Assembly: GCA_017938645.1 (NCBI GenBank)
Contig: JAGBBE010000194.1
Span: 1-16,594 of the forward strand
Length of the DNA: 16,594 nt
Source of the DNA: Clostridia bacterium
GTDB taxonomy: Bacteria > Bacillota_A > Clostridia > Christensenellales > Aristaeellaceae
Direction: 5' to 3'
Under the pieces are notes generated by a model. The model searched no databases and had not been told where the DNA came from. It saw only the letters and a list, made by a program, of their open reading frames with translations. Positions 1-6,908 of this stretch are shown here, one piece after another. The position numbers and the translations under genes are program-made. How positions within the stretch are numbered: position 1 is the stretch's first letter; the number at the start of each line of letters is the position of its first letter.

Positions 1-374
1 CTGTCGCTGAAGTAAGCAGGCACGGTGATAACCGCCTTGGTGACGCTCTCGCCCAGATAAGCCTCGGCGTCAGCCTTGAGCTTCTGCAGGGTCATGGCGC
101 TGATTTCCTGGGGCGTGTAATCCTTGCCGTCGATGGAAACCTTGAAGTTGGTGCCCATCTCGCGCTTGATGGAGATGATGGTGCGGTCGGGATTGGTGAT
201 GGCCTGACGCTTGGCGATCTGGCCTACCAGGCGCTCGCCGTCACGGGTGAAAGCCACGACGGAGGGAGTGGTGCGGCTGCCTTCAGCGTTGGGGATAACG
301 GTGGCCTCGCCGCCTTCCATAACGGCGACGCAGGAGTTGGTGGTACCAAGGTCAATACCGATGATCTTAGACAT
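1..374 (-). CDS. dnaK: Molecular chaperone DnaK (Hsp70), N-terminal part only
   Basis: This is the start of DnaK, the ATP-dependent Hsp70 chaperone that folds proteins in the cytoplasm with GrpE and DnaJ. About 124 N-terminal residues are present and the rest lies beyond the left edge. The protein begins [20 protein letters not shown], the family's first signature and phosphate-binding loop of the actin-like ATPase domain. It continues with [14 protein letters not shown] and [11 protein letters not shown], also typical of the nucleotide-binding domain. The ATG at 374 follows a strong AGGAGG at about 384-389. It is the third gene of hrcA-grpE-dnaK, 84 bases after grpE, and is expected to be under CIRCE/HrcA control. 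No dnaJ is visible because the operon continues outside the window. Identification is certain. Confidence 0.97.
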   Translation of the reverse strand, partial: MSKIIGIDLGTTNSCVAVMEGGEATVIPNAEGSRTTPSVVAFTRDGERLVGQIAKRQAITNPDRTIISIKREMGTNFKVSIDGKDYTPQEISAMTLQKLKADAEAYLGESVTKAVITVPAYFSD

Positions 375-458
375 AGTGATATATCCTCCTCAAAAACTTG
401 TTTGCGCCTGATGCGCATAGGTTGGGGTATGTATGGTTGAGGAATGGCGGCAAAACCG

Positions 459-1049
459 TCATTCGGGAACGACTTTGACCATTGCGTGACGGAGAACCAT
501 GCCCTCCATCTGATAGCCCTTCTGGAACACTTCGCAAACGGTGCCGGGTTCGCCGTCTTCTTCGGTGCCCTGCATCACAGCGTTTTCCAGATTGGGGTCA
601 AACTTTTCACCCTTGCGGTCAATGGCGGTGATGCCTCTCTTTTCAAAGGCTTCCACCATCTGGCGGCAGACCATTTCCACGCCGGAGCGCAAGGACTCGT
701 CCGTGCTCTGCTGAGCGGCGGTAATGGCACGTTCCATGTTATCAATCACAGGGAGCAGGGTGGTTGCAAATGCACGCGCGCCCTCATCGAAGGCTTCCTT
801 GCGCACATTCTGATTGCGGCGGCGGAAGTTATCAAAGTCCGCCTGCACGCGCTGGGCCAGATTAAGATATTCTTCCTTCTGTGCCAGCGCTTCGGCCAGC
901 ATTTCAGGCGTTACGGTTTCCTGAGCCTCCTGCTGGATTTCGTTTTCCTGAACCTCTGCCTCGGCTGCGGGCGTTTCCGTCTCGTTCAGCGTGGTCTGTT
1001 CAACGTCCTGCATGTTGTCCCCTCTTTGCTTTTTCTTTTTCTTTACCAT
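459..1049 (-). CDS. grpE: Nucleotide exchange factor GrpE
   Basis: GrpE (196 aa) releases ADP from DnaK and so drives the Hsp70 cycle. The N-terminus is basic (VKKKKKQRG), followed by a Glu/Gln-rich stretch of about 50 residues. Then comes the long helical dimerisation region (LNLAQRVQADFDNFRRRNQN) and the C-terminal beta domain with NPNLENAVMQ-like and YQMEGMVLRHAMVKV motifs, which are diagnostic. The start at 1049 has AAGGAGT about eight bases upstream, inside the end of hrcA. A second ATG at 1013 (MQDVEQTT) also has a purine-rich AGAGGGGA just upstream, so a form 12 residues shorter is possible. It starts six bases after the hrcA stop, so the two genes are surely co-transcribed. Confidence 0.96.
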   Translation of the reverse strand: MVKKKKKQRGDNMQDVEQTTLNETETPAAEAEVQENEIQQEAQETVTPEMLAEALAQKEEYLNLAQRVQADFDNFRRRNQNVRKEAFDEGARAFATTLLPVIDNMERAITAAQQSTDESLRSGVEMVCRQMVEAFEKRGITAIDRKGEKFDPNLENAVMQGTEEDGEPGTVCEVFQKGYQMEGMVLRHAMVKVVPE

Positions 1050-1055
1050 TTGTTG

Positions 1056-2081
1056 TCACTCCTTATCCTGCCGGAGCACCTCGCTGAGCTGCTGACCCAT
1101 GGCGTTCAAAATGCTCAGCACGCGGCCGTACTGCATGCGCGTGGGGCCGATGACGCCGATTGTGCCGTGGGTGTTGTCGCTCAGACGGTAGGTTGCGGTT
1201 ACCAGCGAACAGTCCTTGAGTTCCGGAATGCCGGTCTCGGGACCAATGCGCACGGTGAAGGCCATCTCCCCGTGGTTTTCCAGAAGCTTGACCAGCTTGT
1301 CCTTGGTTTCCAGAACACTCAGGAAGCCTTTGGCCTTTTCCACATCGCTGTACTCGGGAAAGTTCAGGATGTTGCTTGTGCCGCCAAGCGCCAGCTTGGT
1401 TTTGCTCGTATCGCCCTCCACCGAATCAAGGAACTCTGCCACGCCCTCCAGCACCGGATGATGCGGATTGGAAGCTGCGGCGACATTGAGCAGTGCAAGC
1501 GCCTCTGAAACAGTATGCCCGCTGAGCTTTTCAGTAAGCATGCGGCTGATGGCGTACAGCGCGTCGGAATCCAGATCGCTGCCGACGCGGATAACCGTGT
1601 CACGCATGATGCCGCCGTCAGTCACAATGACCAGAAGCGCGCTCTGCGATGAAACCGGCACCAGCTGAATGGTGCGGATATGCAGCTCCCGGCCCTTGGG
1701 GCTCATAACCAGCGAAGTGTAGTGCGTAAGGCCCGAAAGCACCTGCGCAGCCCGGCTGATCACATCTTCCATCTGCCTCGCGCGGTTTCCGAAGTGATCC
1801 CGCACGCTGGCGGCGTCGTCCGCACGGAGGATGCCGCTTTGCAAAAGCTGGTCCACATACAGGCGATAGGCCTTGGCGCTGGGAATGCGTCCTGCGCTCA
1901 CATGAGGCTGATCCAGATAGCCAAGCTCCTCCAGGTCGCTCATTTCATTGCGGATCGTTGCAGAGGACAGACCCATTTCATATTTCTTGGAAATGGTGCG
2001 GCTGCCCACAGGGATGGCAGTCAGGATATAGTCATCGATGATTGCCTGCAGGATGCGAAATTTACGCTCGTCCATGGGCAC
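1056..2081 (-). CDS. hrcA: Heat-inducible transcription repressor HrcA
   Basis: HrcA represses the dnaK and groE heat-shock genes by binding CIRCE operators, and is itself kept active by GroEL. The N-terminal winged-helix domain is clear: MDERKFRILQAIIDDYI, PVGSRTISKKY, LSSATIRNEMSDLEELGYL, then SAGRIPSAKAYRLYVD. A GAF-like inducer domain follows, and the C-terminal TIGVIGPTRMQYGRV motif is typical. The start is a choice. The AAAGGAGGT at 2089-2097 lies seven bases from an in-frame GTG at 2081 and 13 bases from the ATG at 2075. I prefer the GTG on spacing, but the ATG gives the more usual N-terminus. An upstream in-frame ATG at 2120 falls inside the CIRCE operator and is not used. First gene of hrcA-grpE-dnaK. 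Confidence 0.93.
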   Translation of the reverse strand: MPMDERKFRILQAIIDDYILTAIPVGSRTISKKYEMGLSSATIRNEMSDLEELGYLDQPHVSAGRIPSAKAYRLYVDQLLQSGILRADDAASVRDHFGNRARQMEDVISRAAQVLSGLTHYTSLVMSPKGRELHIRTIQLVPVSSQSALLVIVTDGGIMRDTVIRVGSDLDSDALYAISRMLTEKLSGHTVSEALALLNVAAASNPHHPVLEGVAEFLDSVEGDTSKTKLALGGTSNILNFPEYSDVEKAKGFLSVLETKDKLVKLLENHGEMAFTVRIGPETGIPELKDCSLVTATYRLSDNTHGTIGVIGPTRMQYGRVLSILNAMGQQLSEVLRQDKE

Positions 2082-2109
2082 CTGAGCCACCTCCTTTGTT
2101 CTGCAGTTG

Positions 2110-2136
2110 TTAGCACTCAACCCAATCGAGTGCTAA
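2110..2136. promoter_or_regulatory. CIRCE operator, HrcA binding site
   Basis: The sequence is TTAGCACTC, nine spacer bases, then GAGTGCTAA. This is a perfect match to the CIRCE inverted repeat (9-N9-9). It sits between the -10 box of the hrcA promoter and the hrcA ribosome binding site, at or just after the expected transcription start, where HrcA binding would block initiation. This makes the operon autoregulated. Confidence 0.97.
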
Positions 2137-2145
2137 CACATGCAT

Positions 2146-2174
2146 ATGATATGCTACCGACCCGCCTTTGTCAA
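2146..2174 (-). promoter_or_regulatory. Sigma-A-type promoter of hrcA-grpE-dnaK
   Basis: Reading the minus strand, a consensus -35 box TTGACA (2174-2169) is followed by 17 bases and a -10 box TATCAT (2151-2146, five of six). The predicted start lies about 2137-2140, immediately before the CIRCE repeat. Vegetative promoter plus repressor site is the usual class I heat-shock arrangement in Bacillota. Confidence 0.85.
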
Positions 2175-2236
2175 GGACTTTTTGTTTTTTTGATTCCGAG
2201 TTTAACGATTGTTCACAAACTGATCAAATTATGGAC

Positions 2237-2280
2237 AAAGCGGCCGGAAGAATGCGTTTATGCACCCTTTCAGCCGCTTT
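2237..2280 (-). terminator. Hairpin after hemW, possible weak terminator
   Basis: AAAGCGGC at 2237-2244 pairs with GCCGCTTT at 2273-2280. After one mismatch the stem extends by five more pairs (GGAAG with CTTTC, one G-T), giving a loop of 16 bases. It lies 28 bases past the hemW stop and upstream of the hrcA promoter. On the minus strand no clear run of T follows, so it may be a leaky terminator or an mRNA 3'-end stabiliser rather than a strong intrinsic terminator. Confidence 0.4.
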
Positions 2281-2307
2281 GAATCTTTATTCATAACGAT
2301 TCTTTTT

Positions 2308-3495
2308 CTATTCCATAAACCTCAAAAGCACATCATTCTGCACTTCAATGCCGCGCGAGGTCAGTACGAAACAGCGCTGGCCATTTGCGCCGGTGCGCCA
2401 GTAGCCCAGGCCGTCACGCATGACCGTTTCGAGGATTTTTCCGTATTTTTCAGTCAGACTCACGCCATACTGGCGCAGGAAAACGTCCTCATCCACGCCA
2501 AGGGTCGTACGCAGACTCAGCATGATGGTTTCAAACATCGCTTCGTTGGCGCGGATGCATTCCATGTCATCCAGCGGAGCGTGCCCGCCCGGCTGCGAAA
2601 GCGCGCGGATGTAGGACTGCACGTCGGTTCCGTTGGCGCGCCTGACGCGCAGGATGCCGCGCGAGCGCTGGCTGGCGCTGGGCGGAAGCATGCTGTGCGC
2701 AGCCACGCCAAGCCCCAGATACCACTCGCCCTGCCAGTAGCCCAGATTGTGGCGGCAGGCGTAGCCGGGACGGGCAAAATTGCTCACCTCGTAGCGCTCG
2801 TATCCGTTTCTTTCCAGCCATTCGATGCCCTGCTCATACATCAGCGCCGTTTCATCCTCCGACGGAAGCGTGAGCTGTCTGCGTTTGACCTTGCCAAACA
2901 GCTGCGTTCCCTCCTCCAGAATCAGGCTGTAGGCGGAAATATGCTCCGCGCCCAGATCGCGGAAGGCTTTGAGCGTGTCCAGATAATCCTCCACCTTCTG
3001 CCCGGGCAGGCCAAACATGGCGTCCAGATTCAGATTGCGAATACCGCTGCGGCGCGCCTTTTCAACCGCATCCCGTGCCTGCGAAAAAGTATGAATGCGG
3101 CCAATGGTCTTCAGCAGCGAATCCTGCGCCGCCTGTACGCCAAGAGACAGGCGGTTGAGCCCATAGCGCTGCGCCATCTGCAGCCATTCCTCCGTGAGTG
3201 TACCCGGATTTCCTTCGGAGGTAAATTCAGCATCCGGCAGCACGGTAAAGGAGCGGTGAATGGTTTCCAGCACGCCTGCCATTTCCTGAGACGGAACCAG
3301 CGTGGGCGTTCCTCCGCCCAGAAATACAGTAGTAATCTTGGCATCCGGGTATTTTTTCCCCATCAGCTCAATTTCTTTTTTCAGCGCAAAGCAATATGCA
3401 GCAACGGTTTGCGCGCCTGCCACCGAAGAACAGAAGTCGCAGTAAAAACATTTCCGTTTACAAAATGGAAAATGCAAGTATAATTGAAGATACAA
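2308..3495 (-). CDS. hemW: HemW-type radical SAM heme chaperone
   Basis: This protein of about 395 residues belongs to the radical SAM family of HemN-like proteins, in the branch now called HemW, which binds heme and is thought to deliver it to acceptor proteins. The CxxxCxxC motif that holds the [4Fe-4S] cluster is CKRKCFYC at residues 12-19. The next residues are DF, without the extra cysteine of true coproporphyrinogen oxidase HemN, which favours HemW. FLGGGTPT, the RLSLGVQ motif, LDAMFGLPGQ and the late RHNLGYWQGEWYLGLG are family hallmarks, and the C-terminal HemW domain is complete. The start is a TTG at 3495 with GGGAGGGG seven bases upstream (3503-3510). The order hemW-hrcA-grpE-dnaK is conserved in many Bacillota. 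It was often named coproporphyrinogen oxidase in older annotations. Confidence 0.93.
   Translation of the reverse strand: MYLQLYLHFPFCKRKCFYCDFCSSVAGAQTVAAYCFALKKEIELMGKKYPDAKITTVFLGGGTPTLVPSQEMAGVLETIHRSFTVLPDAEFTSEGNPGTLTEEWLQMAQRYGLNRLSLGVQAAQDSLLKTIGRIHTFSQARDAVEKARRSGIRNLNLDAMFGLPGQKVEDYLDTLKAFRDLGAEHISAYSLILEEGTQLFGKVKRRQLTLPSEDETALMYEQGIEWLERNGYERYEVSNFARPGYACRHNLGYWQGEWYLGLGVAAHSMLPPSASQRSRGILRVRRANGTDVQSYIRALSQPGGHAPLDDMECIRANEAMFETIMLSLRTTLGVDEDVFLRQYGVSLTEKYGKILETVMRDGLGYWRTGANGQRCFVLTSRGIEVQNDVLLRFME
3457..3484 (+). promoter_or_regulatory. Sigma-A-type promoter of the DUF1622 gene
   Basis: TTTACA (3457-3462), 16 bases, then a perfect TATAAT (3479-3484). The predicted start is about 3491, giving a leader of roughly 60 bases before the ATG at 3550. 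The promoter lies inside the 5' coding end of hemW on the opposite strand. Confidence 0.75.
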
Positions 3496-3516
3496 ATCGC
3501 AACCCCTCCCGGTTCG

Positions 3517-3546
3517 ATTATATCACATCCAAGAGGAGGCTGCCAA
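3517..3546 (-). promoter_or_regulatory. Sigma-A-type promoter of hemW
   Basis: On the minus strand TTGGCA (3546-3541), 18 bases, then a perfect TATAAT (3522-3517) preceded by TGA, an extended -10. The predicted start at about 3510 leaves a very short leader in which the GGGAGGGG ribosome site is almost at the 5' end. The -35 box lies between the ribosome site and the start codon of the divergent DUF1622 gene. Confidence 0.7.
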
Positions 3547-3549
3547 CAA

Positions 3550-3921
3550 ATGGCTGCATTAGAACACAATTTCGAAAATCTTGTCCGCGTCTGTATCCTT
3601 CTCATCGAATTCGTAGGCATCGCAGTCATCGTCATCAGCATGGTTCGCGGATTCATCGGCTTCATCAAAAAAGATGATCACACCCGTATCCAGCTGGCGC
3701 AGGGCATCATGCTCGGTCTTGAATTCAAGATCGGCAGCGAGGTGCTGCGCTCCGTAATCGTCACCACCTGGAACGAGCTTGGTACCCTGGCCGCCATCAT
3801 CCTGCTTCGCAGCCTGCTGACTCTTCTTCTGCACTGGGAAATCGGCGAGGAAGAAAAGCGCGAGCGCGAACAGGCTGAGCAGGCGAAGAAAGCCGCCCTG
3901 CCCGAGAGCAGCGCTCAGTAA
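3550..3921 (+). CDS. Small DUF1622-family membrane protein
   Basis: This 123-residue protein matches by eye the DUF1622 family of small bacterial membrane proteins, whose function is unknown. Membrane segments lie at about residues 10-35 (LLIEFVGIAVIVISM) and 77-98 (GTLAAIILLRSLLTLLL). A third, more amphipathic segment lies between (AQGIMLGLEFKIGSEVLRSVIV). The family core is the GLEFKIGSEVLRS stretch. The tail is charged (EEEKREREQAEQAKKA) and probably cytoplasmic. The ATG at 3550 has GAGGAGG ten bases upstream. An in-frame TTG at 3484 would add 22 residues, but it overlaps the -10 box and has no ribosome site. Its last seven bases overlap the convergent spoIIIAH gene. No partner gene hints at its job. 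Confidence 0.85.
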   Translation: MAALEHNFENLVRVCILLIEFVGIAVIVISMVRGFIGFIKKDDHTRIQLAQGIMLGLEFKIGSEVLRSVIVTTWNELGTLAAIILLRSLLTLLLHWEIGEEEKREREQAEQAKKAALPESSAQ

Positions 3922-4382
3922 TCCATGATGCGGATATTCTCCGCACGCACATCTGCATACGACATGCACAGCGCCAGAATTCTGGCGCTGTTTTCTTCTG
4001 TGATTTTTTCAGCTGGAAGCATCACGGTGACCGAATTTCCCTGCGCGATCACCAGCGCATCTTCAAAACCCGAGCTCATAAGCGCCTCTTCAATGGCCAG
4101 TTCGCTCTGATGCATGCCGATCATATTCTGAAGCTGCTGCACAGCGAATTCGTCTCCGCTGTCTGCCAGCGTCTGAAGCACTGCAATATCCTTATCGTAG
4201 GCCTCCTCTCGCGTGTATCTCCGGTTGGATTGTTCCGGCACTGCCGCAGGAGACGGCGTTGGCGGGGGAACATGCGTCTGAGATTCATTCTGAAAAAAGA
4301 CAAGCCCTGCGGCTAAAGCCAGCAGAACTGCCAGCAGCAGCATTCTCGTCCATGTTCCCAATCCTGCTTTTTCCTTTTTCAT
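3915..4382 (-). CDS. spoIIIAH: Stage III sporulation protein AH (SpoIIIAH)
   Basis: SpoIIIAH is the mother-cell membrane protein whose extracellular domain binds SpoIIQ from the forespore and so joins the two halves of the sporulation channel. This version has 155 residues, shorter than the roughly 218 of Bacillus subtilis. A short cytoplasmic tail is followed by one membrane helix at residues 12-30 (MLLLAVLLALAAGLVFF) and a Pro-rich linker. The rest (REEAYDKDIAVLQTLAD, then VIAQGNSVTVMLPAEKI) resembles the YscJ/FliF-like ring-building domain. It is the last gene of the operon, and its start overlaps the end of spoIIIAG by four bases (ATGA). The 3' end overlaps the convergent DUF1622 gene and contains that gene's probable terminator. 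No clear terminator for spoIIIA itself is seen. Confidence 0.92.
   Translation of the reverse strand: MKKEKAGLGTWTRMLLLAVLLALAAGLVFFQNESQTHVPPPTPSPAAVPEQSNRRYTREEAYDKDIAVLQTLADSGDEFAVQQLQNMIGMHQSELAIEEALMSSGFEDALVIAQGNSVTVMLPAEKITEENSARILALCMSYADVRAENIRIMDY
3969..4000 (+). terminator. Terminator of the DUF1622 gene, inside spoIIIAH
   Basis: A perfect 22-base palindrome at 3969-3990 (arms CAGCGCCAGAA and TTCTGGCGCTG) is followed on the plus strand by TTTTCTTC. It is placed 48 bases after the DUF1622 stop codon. It has the form of an intrinsic terminator for that gene, yet lies within the coding sequence of spoIIIAH, where it encodes part of NSARILALC. No T-run follows on the minus strand. Confidence 0.7.
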
Positions 4383-4717
4383 GGTTCTTTTCCCTCCATC
4401 GCAAAGACATCCACCGCGTTTTCCGTAAGTCCCAGAAGCGTTCTCATCGCGCGGATCAGATTCAGGCGCACTCTCAGATCCTGCGCACCCTCTGCCACAA
4501 CCACAGCTCCGGTAGGCGCAGAGCTTTCTCCCAGCGAGCCGGCACCGCTGTAAAACAGCGCAACTTCTACCTCACCGGCTCCCTCCATCGCGCTGAGTAC
4601 TTCGGCGATTCTCCTTTCTTCCTGACTGGCCGTCTGCGTGCCGCCGGAGCCAAGCGCCAGCAGCAGCGCCATCACAGCAAAGGCCGCCGCCAGCCAAAAG
4701 CCTGTTTTTCCTTTCAT
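4379..4717 (-). CDS. spoIIIAG: Stage III sporulation protein AG (SpoIIIAG), compact form
   Basis: SpoIIIAG assembles into a large ring in the space between mother cell and forespore and is part of the SpoIIIA-SpoIIQ channel. Only 112 residues are present, about half the length of the Bacillus protein. There is one N-terminal membrane helix (FWLAAAFAVMALLLALGSGG, residues 7-26). The ring-building region is recognisable from GAGEVEVALFYSGAG, GAVVVAEGAQDLRVRLNLIRA and the final LLGLTENAVDVFAM. The insert that builds the extra beta-crown in the Bacillus ring appears to be much reduced. It overlaps spoIIIAF and spoIIIAH by four bases at each end, so it is translationally coupled. Identity is well supported by position and by the AEGAQDLRVRL motif. 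Confidence 0.92.
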   Translation of the reverse strand: MKGKTGFWLAAAFAVMALLLALGSGGTQTASQEERRIAEVLSAMEGAGEVEVALFYSGAGSLGESSAPTGAVVVAEGAQDLRVRLNLIRAMRTLLGLTENAVDVFAMEGKEP

Positions 4718-5169
4718 GGTGCCTCCAGACGAATGCGTTCCGGCGCAGTCTGAAGCTGCTGCGCCAGGTGCTCCTGAAGCTCATGTGCATTCATCAGCAC
4801 GTTTTGATCACCAGACAGCCGCAGTTCAATTCGTTCTATCGCGCCATCCTGCCTCAGCCACACGCCTGCCTGCGCCTGATAACCTGCGCGCTGCGCCTGA
4901 CGCACACAGTAGCCTTCCACCTGATTGGCCAGCGACTTAAGCGCCGTCTGATGATACTGAACCTGTGCAGACTGCGTAAGCTGTGCTGACCATGCAGGCA
5001 TTTCTTCAACGGTTCCCATCCACCGTCCCGCCTGTGTAATCAGCGCGGTCATCACAAGCACGCCCATGGTCATGCGGATCATGGGCTGCGTGCGTCCATC
5101 CGGAAGAAGCAGTTCCACCACCGACCACAGAACGCTCAATACAGCAAGCTGCCTGACAAAAGCATTCAT
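4714..5169 (-). CDS. spoIIIAF: Stage III sporulation protein AF (SpoIIIAF)
   Basis: SpoIIIAF is a membrane component of the mother-cell SpoIIIA complex. The protein has 151 residues, against about 206 in Bacillus subtilis. Two hydrophobic stretches lie near the N-terminus (LAVLSVLWSVVELLLP and MTMGVLVMTALITQAG), with PDGRTQPMIRM between them. A soluble domain follows that ends in LNAHELQEHLAQQLQTAPERIRLEAP, the AF-type half of the ring-building fold. It begins three bases after the spoIIIAE stop with GAGGTG as ribosome site, and its last four bases overlap spoIIIAG. Position and membrane pattern make the assignment firm even though the family is weakly conserved. Confidence 0.9.
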   Translation of the reverse strand: MNAFVRQLAVLSVLWSVVELLLPDGRTQPMIRMTMGVLVMTALITQAGRWMGTVEEMPAWSAQLTQSAQVQYHQTALKSLANQVEGYCVRQAQRAGYQAQAGVWLRQDGAIERIELRLSGDQNVLMNAHELQEHLAQQLQTAPERIRLEAP

Positions 5170-5172
5170 GAT

Positions 5173-6306
5173 TCACCTCAGCATAACGGTTAGATTGCCA
5201 GCCGTAATCAGCTGCGCCACCAGCATCAGAAACATCGCGCCCACGCTTAACTGGATGATAAACAACAGCGAAAATACATCCGCATAACCGCCGATGGCCC
5301 GGCAGAGCGGGCTGTCAGACAGAGGCTCGATCAACGCTGCAGCCGCACGGTAGAGAAACAGGGTAAGCACGGTTCTCATAAGCGGCATGAGCAGCGCGCC
5401 AAGCAGCAGAAGCAGTCCAAATACCCCAACGGCATTATGCACCACCAGTGAGCAGCCTACCAGCGTATCGACCGTATCGGAAAACATGCCGCCGACGATG
5501 GGAATAAAATTATCGATGGCATATTTCGCCGTGCGGATACTCACGCCATCAACCGCCGCCGCACTCACACCCTGCACGCTCATCACCCCGATAAAAACCG
5601 TAAAGCCAAAACCAAGCGTCCAGTTGGCCGCCTGCCTCAATAGTCTGCAAAGCCTTGATACGCGCATGCCCTCGCTGATTCCGCCCACCATGGTAAGCAC
5701 AGCAACACTCACCGCCAAGGGCAGCGTGACCTGATGAATCAGCGTAGTCATCGCACCGCCCGCCGCAATAACCGCAGGCTGATAAAATGCAGAACTGGCC
5801 GTGCCTCCTACCGCCGCCAGAAGCGTGACCAGCAGCGGAAAGATAGCCTGCATCCAATCCGCCATTTTGTCCACCGTCTCTGAGGCAAGCTCCACATGTT
5901 CGCGCAGATCGCTCGTAAGCAGCGCCATGGTCATGATCAGTCCGGCATATCTGGCGGCTTTGGCTGCCGTTCCATGTCCGGTCTGAATCCATTCCGCGGC
6001 AGATACCAGCAGCGCCGGAACCAGCAGGCGCGTCATGCGCCAGACGCTTCTGCTGAATACGCCTGCCGCTTTCTCAAAAAGAAGTGATAGCACGTCAGAC
6101 GCGCTGAGAACCATCTTTCCGCTCGCAAGAGCCTTCAGCAGTTCTCTGATGTCGCCATCGAACCATCCGCATTCTCTGGCGGCCTCGTCCAGTTTTTCAA
6201 GCTGAAGAGTACCCAGCAGCGCATCCACGCTCTCAGGAAGCGTTTCTCCATGCGCCAGCACAGGAAAAAGAAGCAGAAGCATTACCAGGCAGACGAATCG
6301 TTTCAC
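5173..6306 (-). CDS. spoIIIAE: Stage III sporulation protein AE (SpoIIIAE)
   Basis: SpoIIIAE is the large polytopic membrane protein of the SpoIIIA complex, proposed to form the export gate in the mother-cell membrane. It has 377 residues, near the usual 390-400. The N-terminus looks like a cleavable signal (MKRFVCLVMLLLLFPVLAHG). A short soluble part follows, then about seven to eight hydrophobic segments, including LLVPALLVSAAEW, FPLLVTLLAAVGG and LPLAVSVAVLTMVGGIS. The FIPIVGGMFSDTVDTLVGCS motif late in the protein is characteristic of the family. Its start overlaps the end of spoIIIAD by four bases. Confidence 0.95.
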   Translation of the reverse strand: MKRFVCLVMLLLLFPVLAHGETLPESVDALLGTLQLEKLDEAARECGWFDGDIRELLKALASGKMVLSASDVLSLLFEKAAGVFSRSVWRMTRLLVPALLVSAAEWIQTGHGTAAKAARYAGLIMTMALLTSDLREHVELASETVDKMADWMQAIFPLLVTLLAAVGGTASSAFYQPAVIAAGGAMTTLIHQVTLPLAVSVAVLTMVGGISEGMRVSRLCRLLRQAANWTLGFGFTVFIGVMSVQGVSAAAVDGVSIRTAKYAIDNFIPIVGGMFSDTVDTLVGCSLVVHNAVGVFGLLLLLGALLMPLMRTVLTLFLYRAAAALIEPLSDSPLCRAIGGYADVFSLLFIIQLSVGAMFLMLVAQLITAGNLTVMLR

Positions 6307-6689
6307 GGTACCAGCTCCAGAATCATTTCAAGCATATCAATCAAAAGCGGTGCAGTGATGGAAAACACACACAATTTCCCAACAAGTCCCACCTTCATCG
6401 CCAGCCCGCCCTCGCCCAGATCCGCACAGGCCTGCGAGGCCAGCTCGGCGGCATAGCTGATGCCAAGCACCTTAAGCAGCGTGCTCAGATAGCCTTCATT
6501 CAGCCCGCCCAGCGCTGTCAGCCTTGCCAGCACGCTTTGAATTTGGCTGATGCTTTCCACGGCGGACAGGAGCAGCATGATTCCTGCCGCCATCGCGCAC
6601 AGTCCGGCCATCTGCGGCTGCTGCACGCGCACGACCATGCACAGAATGGCCGCCGCCACTGCAAGTCCCATCCACTGCCAGAACGCCAT
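6303..6689 (-). CDS. spoIIIAD: Stage III sporulation protein AD (SpoIIIAD)
   Basis: This 128-residue membrane protein matches SpoIIIAD in length (about 130) and in order within the operon. Hydrophobic helices are seen at about residues 8-20, 28-45 and 102-118. The motif LLKVLGISYAAELASQACADLGEGGLAMKVGLVGK near the middle is highly typical; SpoIIIAC and SpoIIIAD share a common fold and are thought to form a small membrane ring next to SpoIIIAE. Its start lies three bases after the spoIIIAC stop and its stop overlaps the spoIIIAE start. Confidence 0.94.
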   Translation of the reverse strand: MAFWQWMGLAVAAAILCMVVRVQQPQMAGLCAMAAGIMLLLSAVESISQIQSVLARLTALGGLNEGYLSTLLKVLGISYAAELASQACADLGEGGLAMKVGLVGKLCVFSITAPLLIDMLEMILELVP

Positions 6690-6692
6690 GGG

Positions 6693-6893
6693 TCAATAGA
6701 GCGAGAACAGGCTTTTGAGGCTTGTGAACAGATCTGCAATCAGATCCGCTACCAGAAACAGCGCAATCACCAGCCCGGCTACCGTGACCAGCGTACCCAG
6801 TTCCTCACGCCCGGCGCGCGTAAGTACCTGAGAGAGAATCGCAATCACCACGCCAAGTCCCGCGAGCTTGAAAAGCAGATCAATCTGAATCAT
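6693..6893 (-). CDS. spoIIIAC: Stage III sporulation protein AC (SpoIIIAC)
   Basis: A 66-residue protein with two membrane helices (residues 5-24 and 33-55), close to the 68 residues of the Bacillus protein. It begins MIQIDLLFKLAGLGVVIAIL and contains RAGREELGTLVTVAGLVIAL, which are family hallmarks. SpoIIIAC is a mother-cell membrane component of the SpoIIIA complex and resembles half of SpoIIIAD. It begins 15 bases after spoIIIAB, with AAGGAGG just upstream of the ATG. Confidence 0.94.
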   Translation of the reverse strand: MIQIDLLFKLAGLGVVIAILSQVLTRAGREELGTLVTVAGLVIALFLVADLIADLFTSLKSLFSLY

Positions 6894-6908
6894 TCACATT
6901 CCTCCTTG

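Noticed and set aside
2260..3483. A 407-codon open frame on the plus strand
   Set aside because: It is the antisense shadow of hemW, which has the complete CxxxCxxC site and domain motifs.
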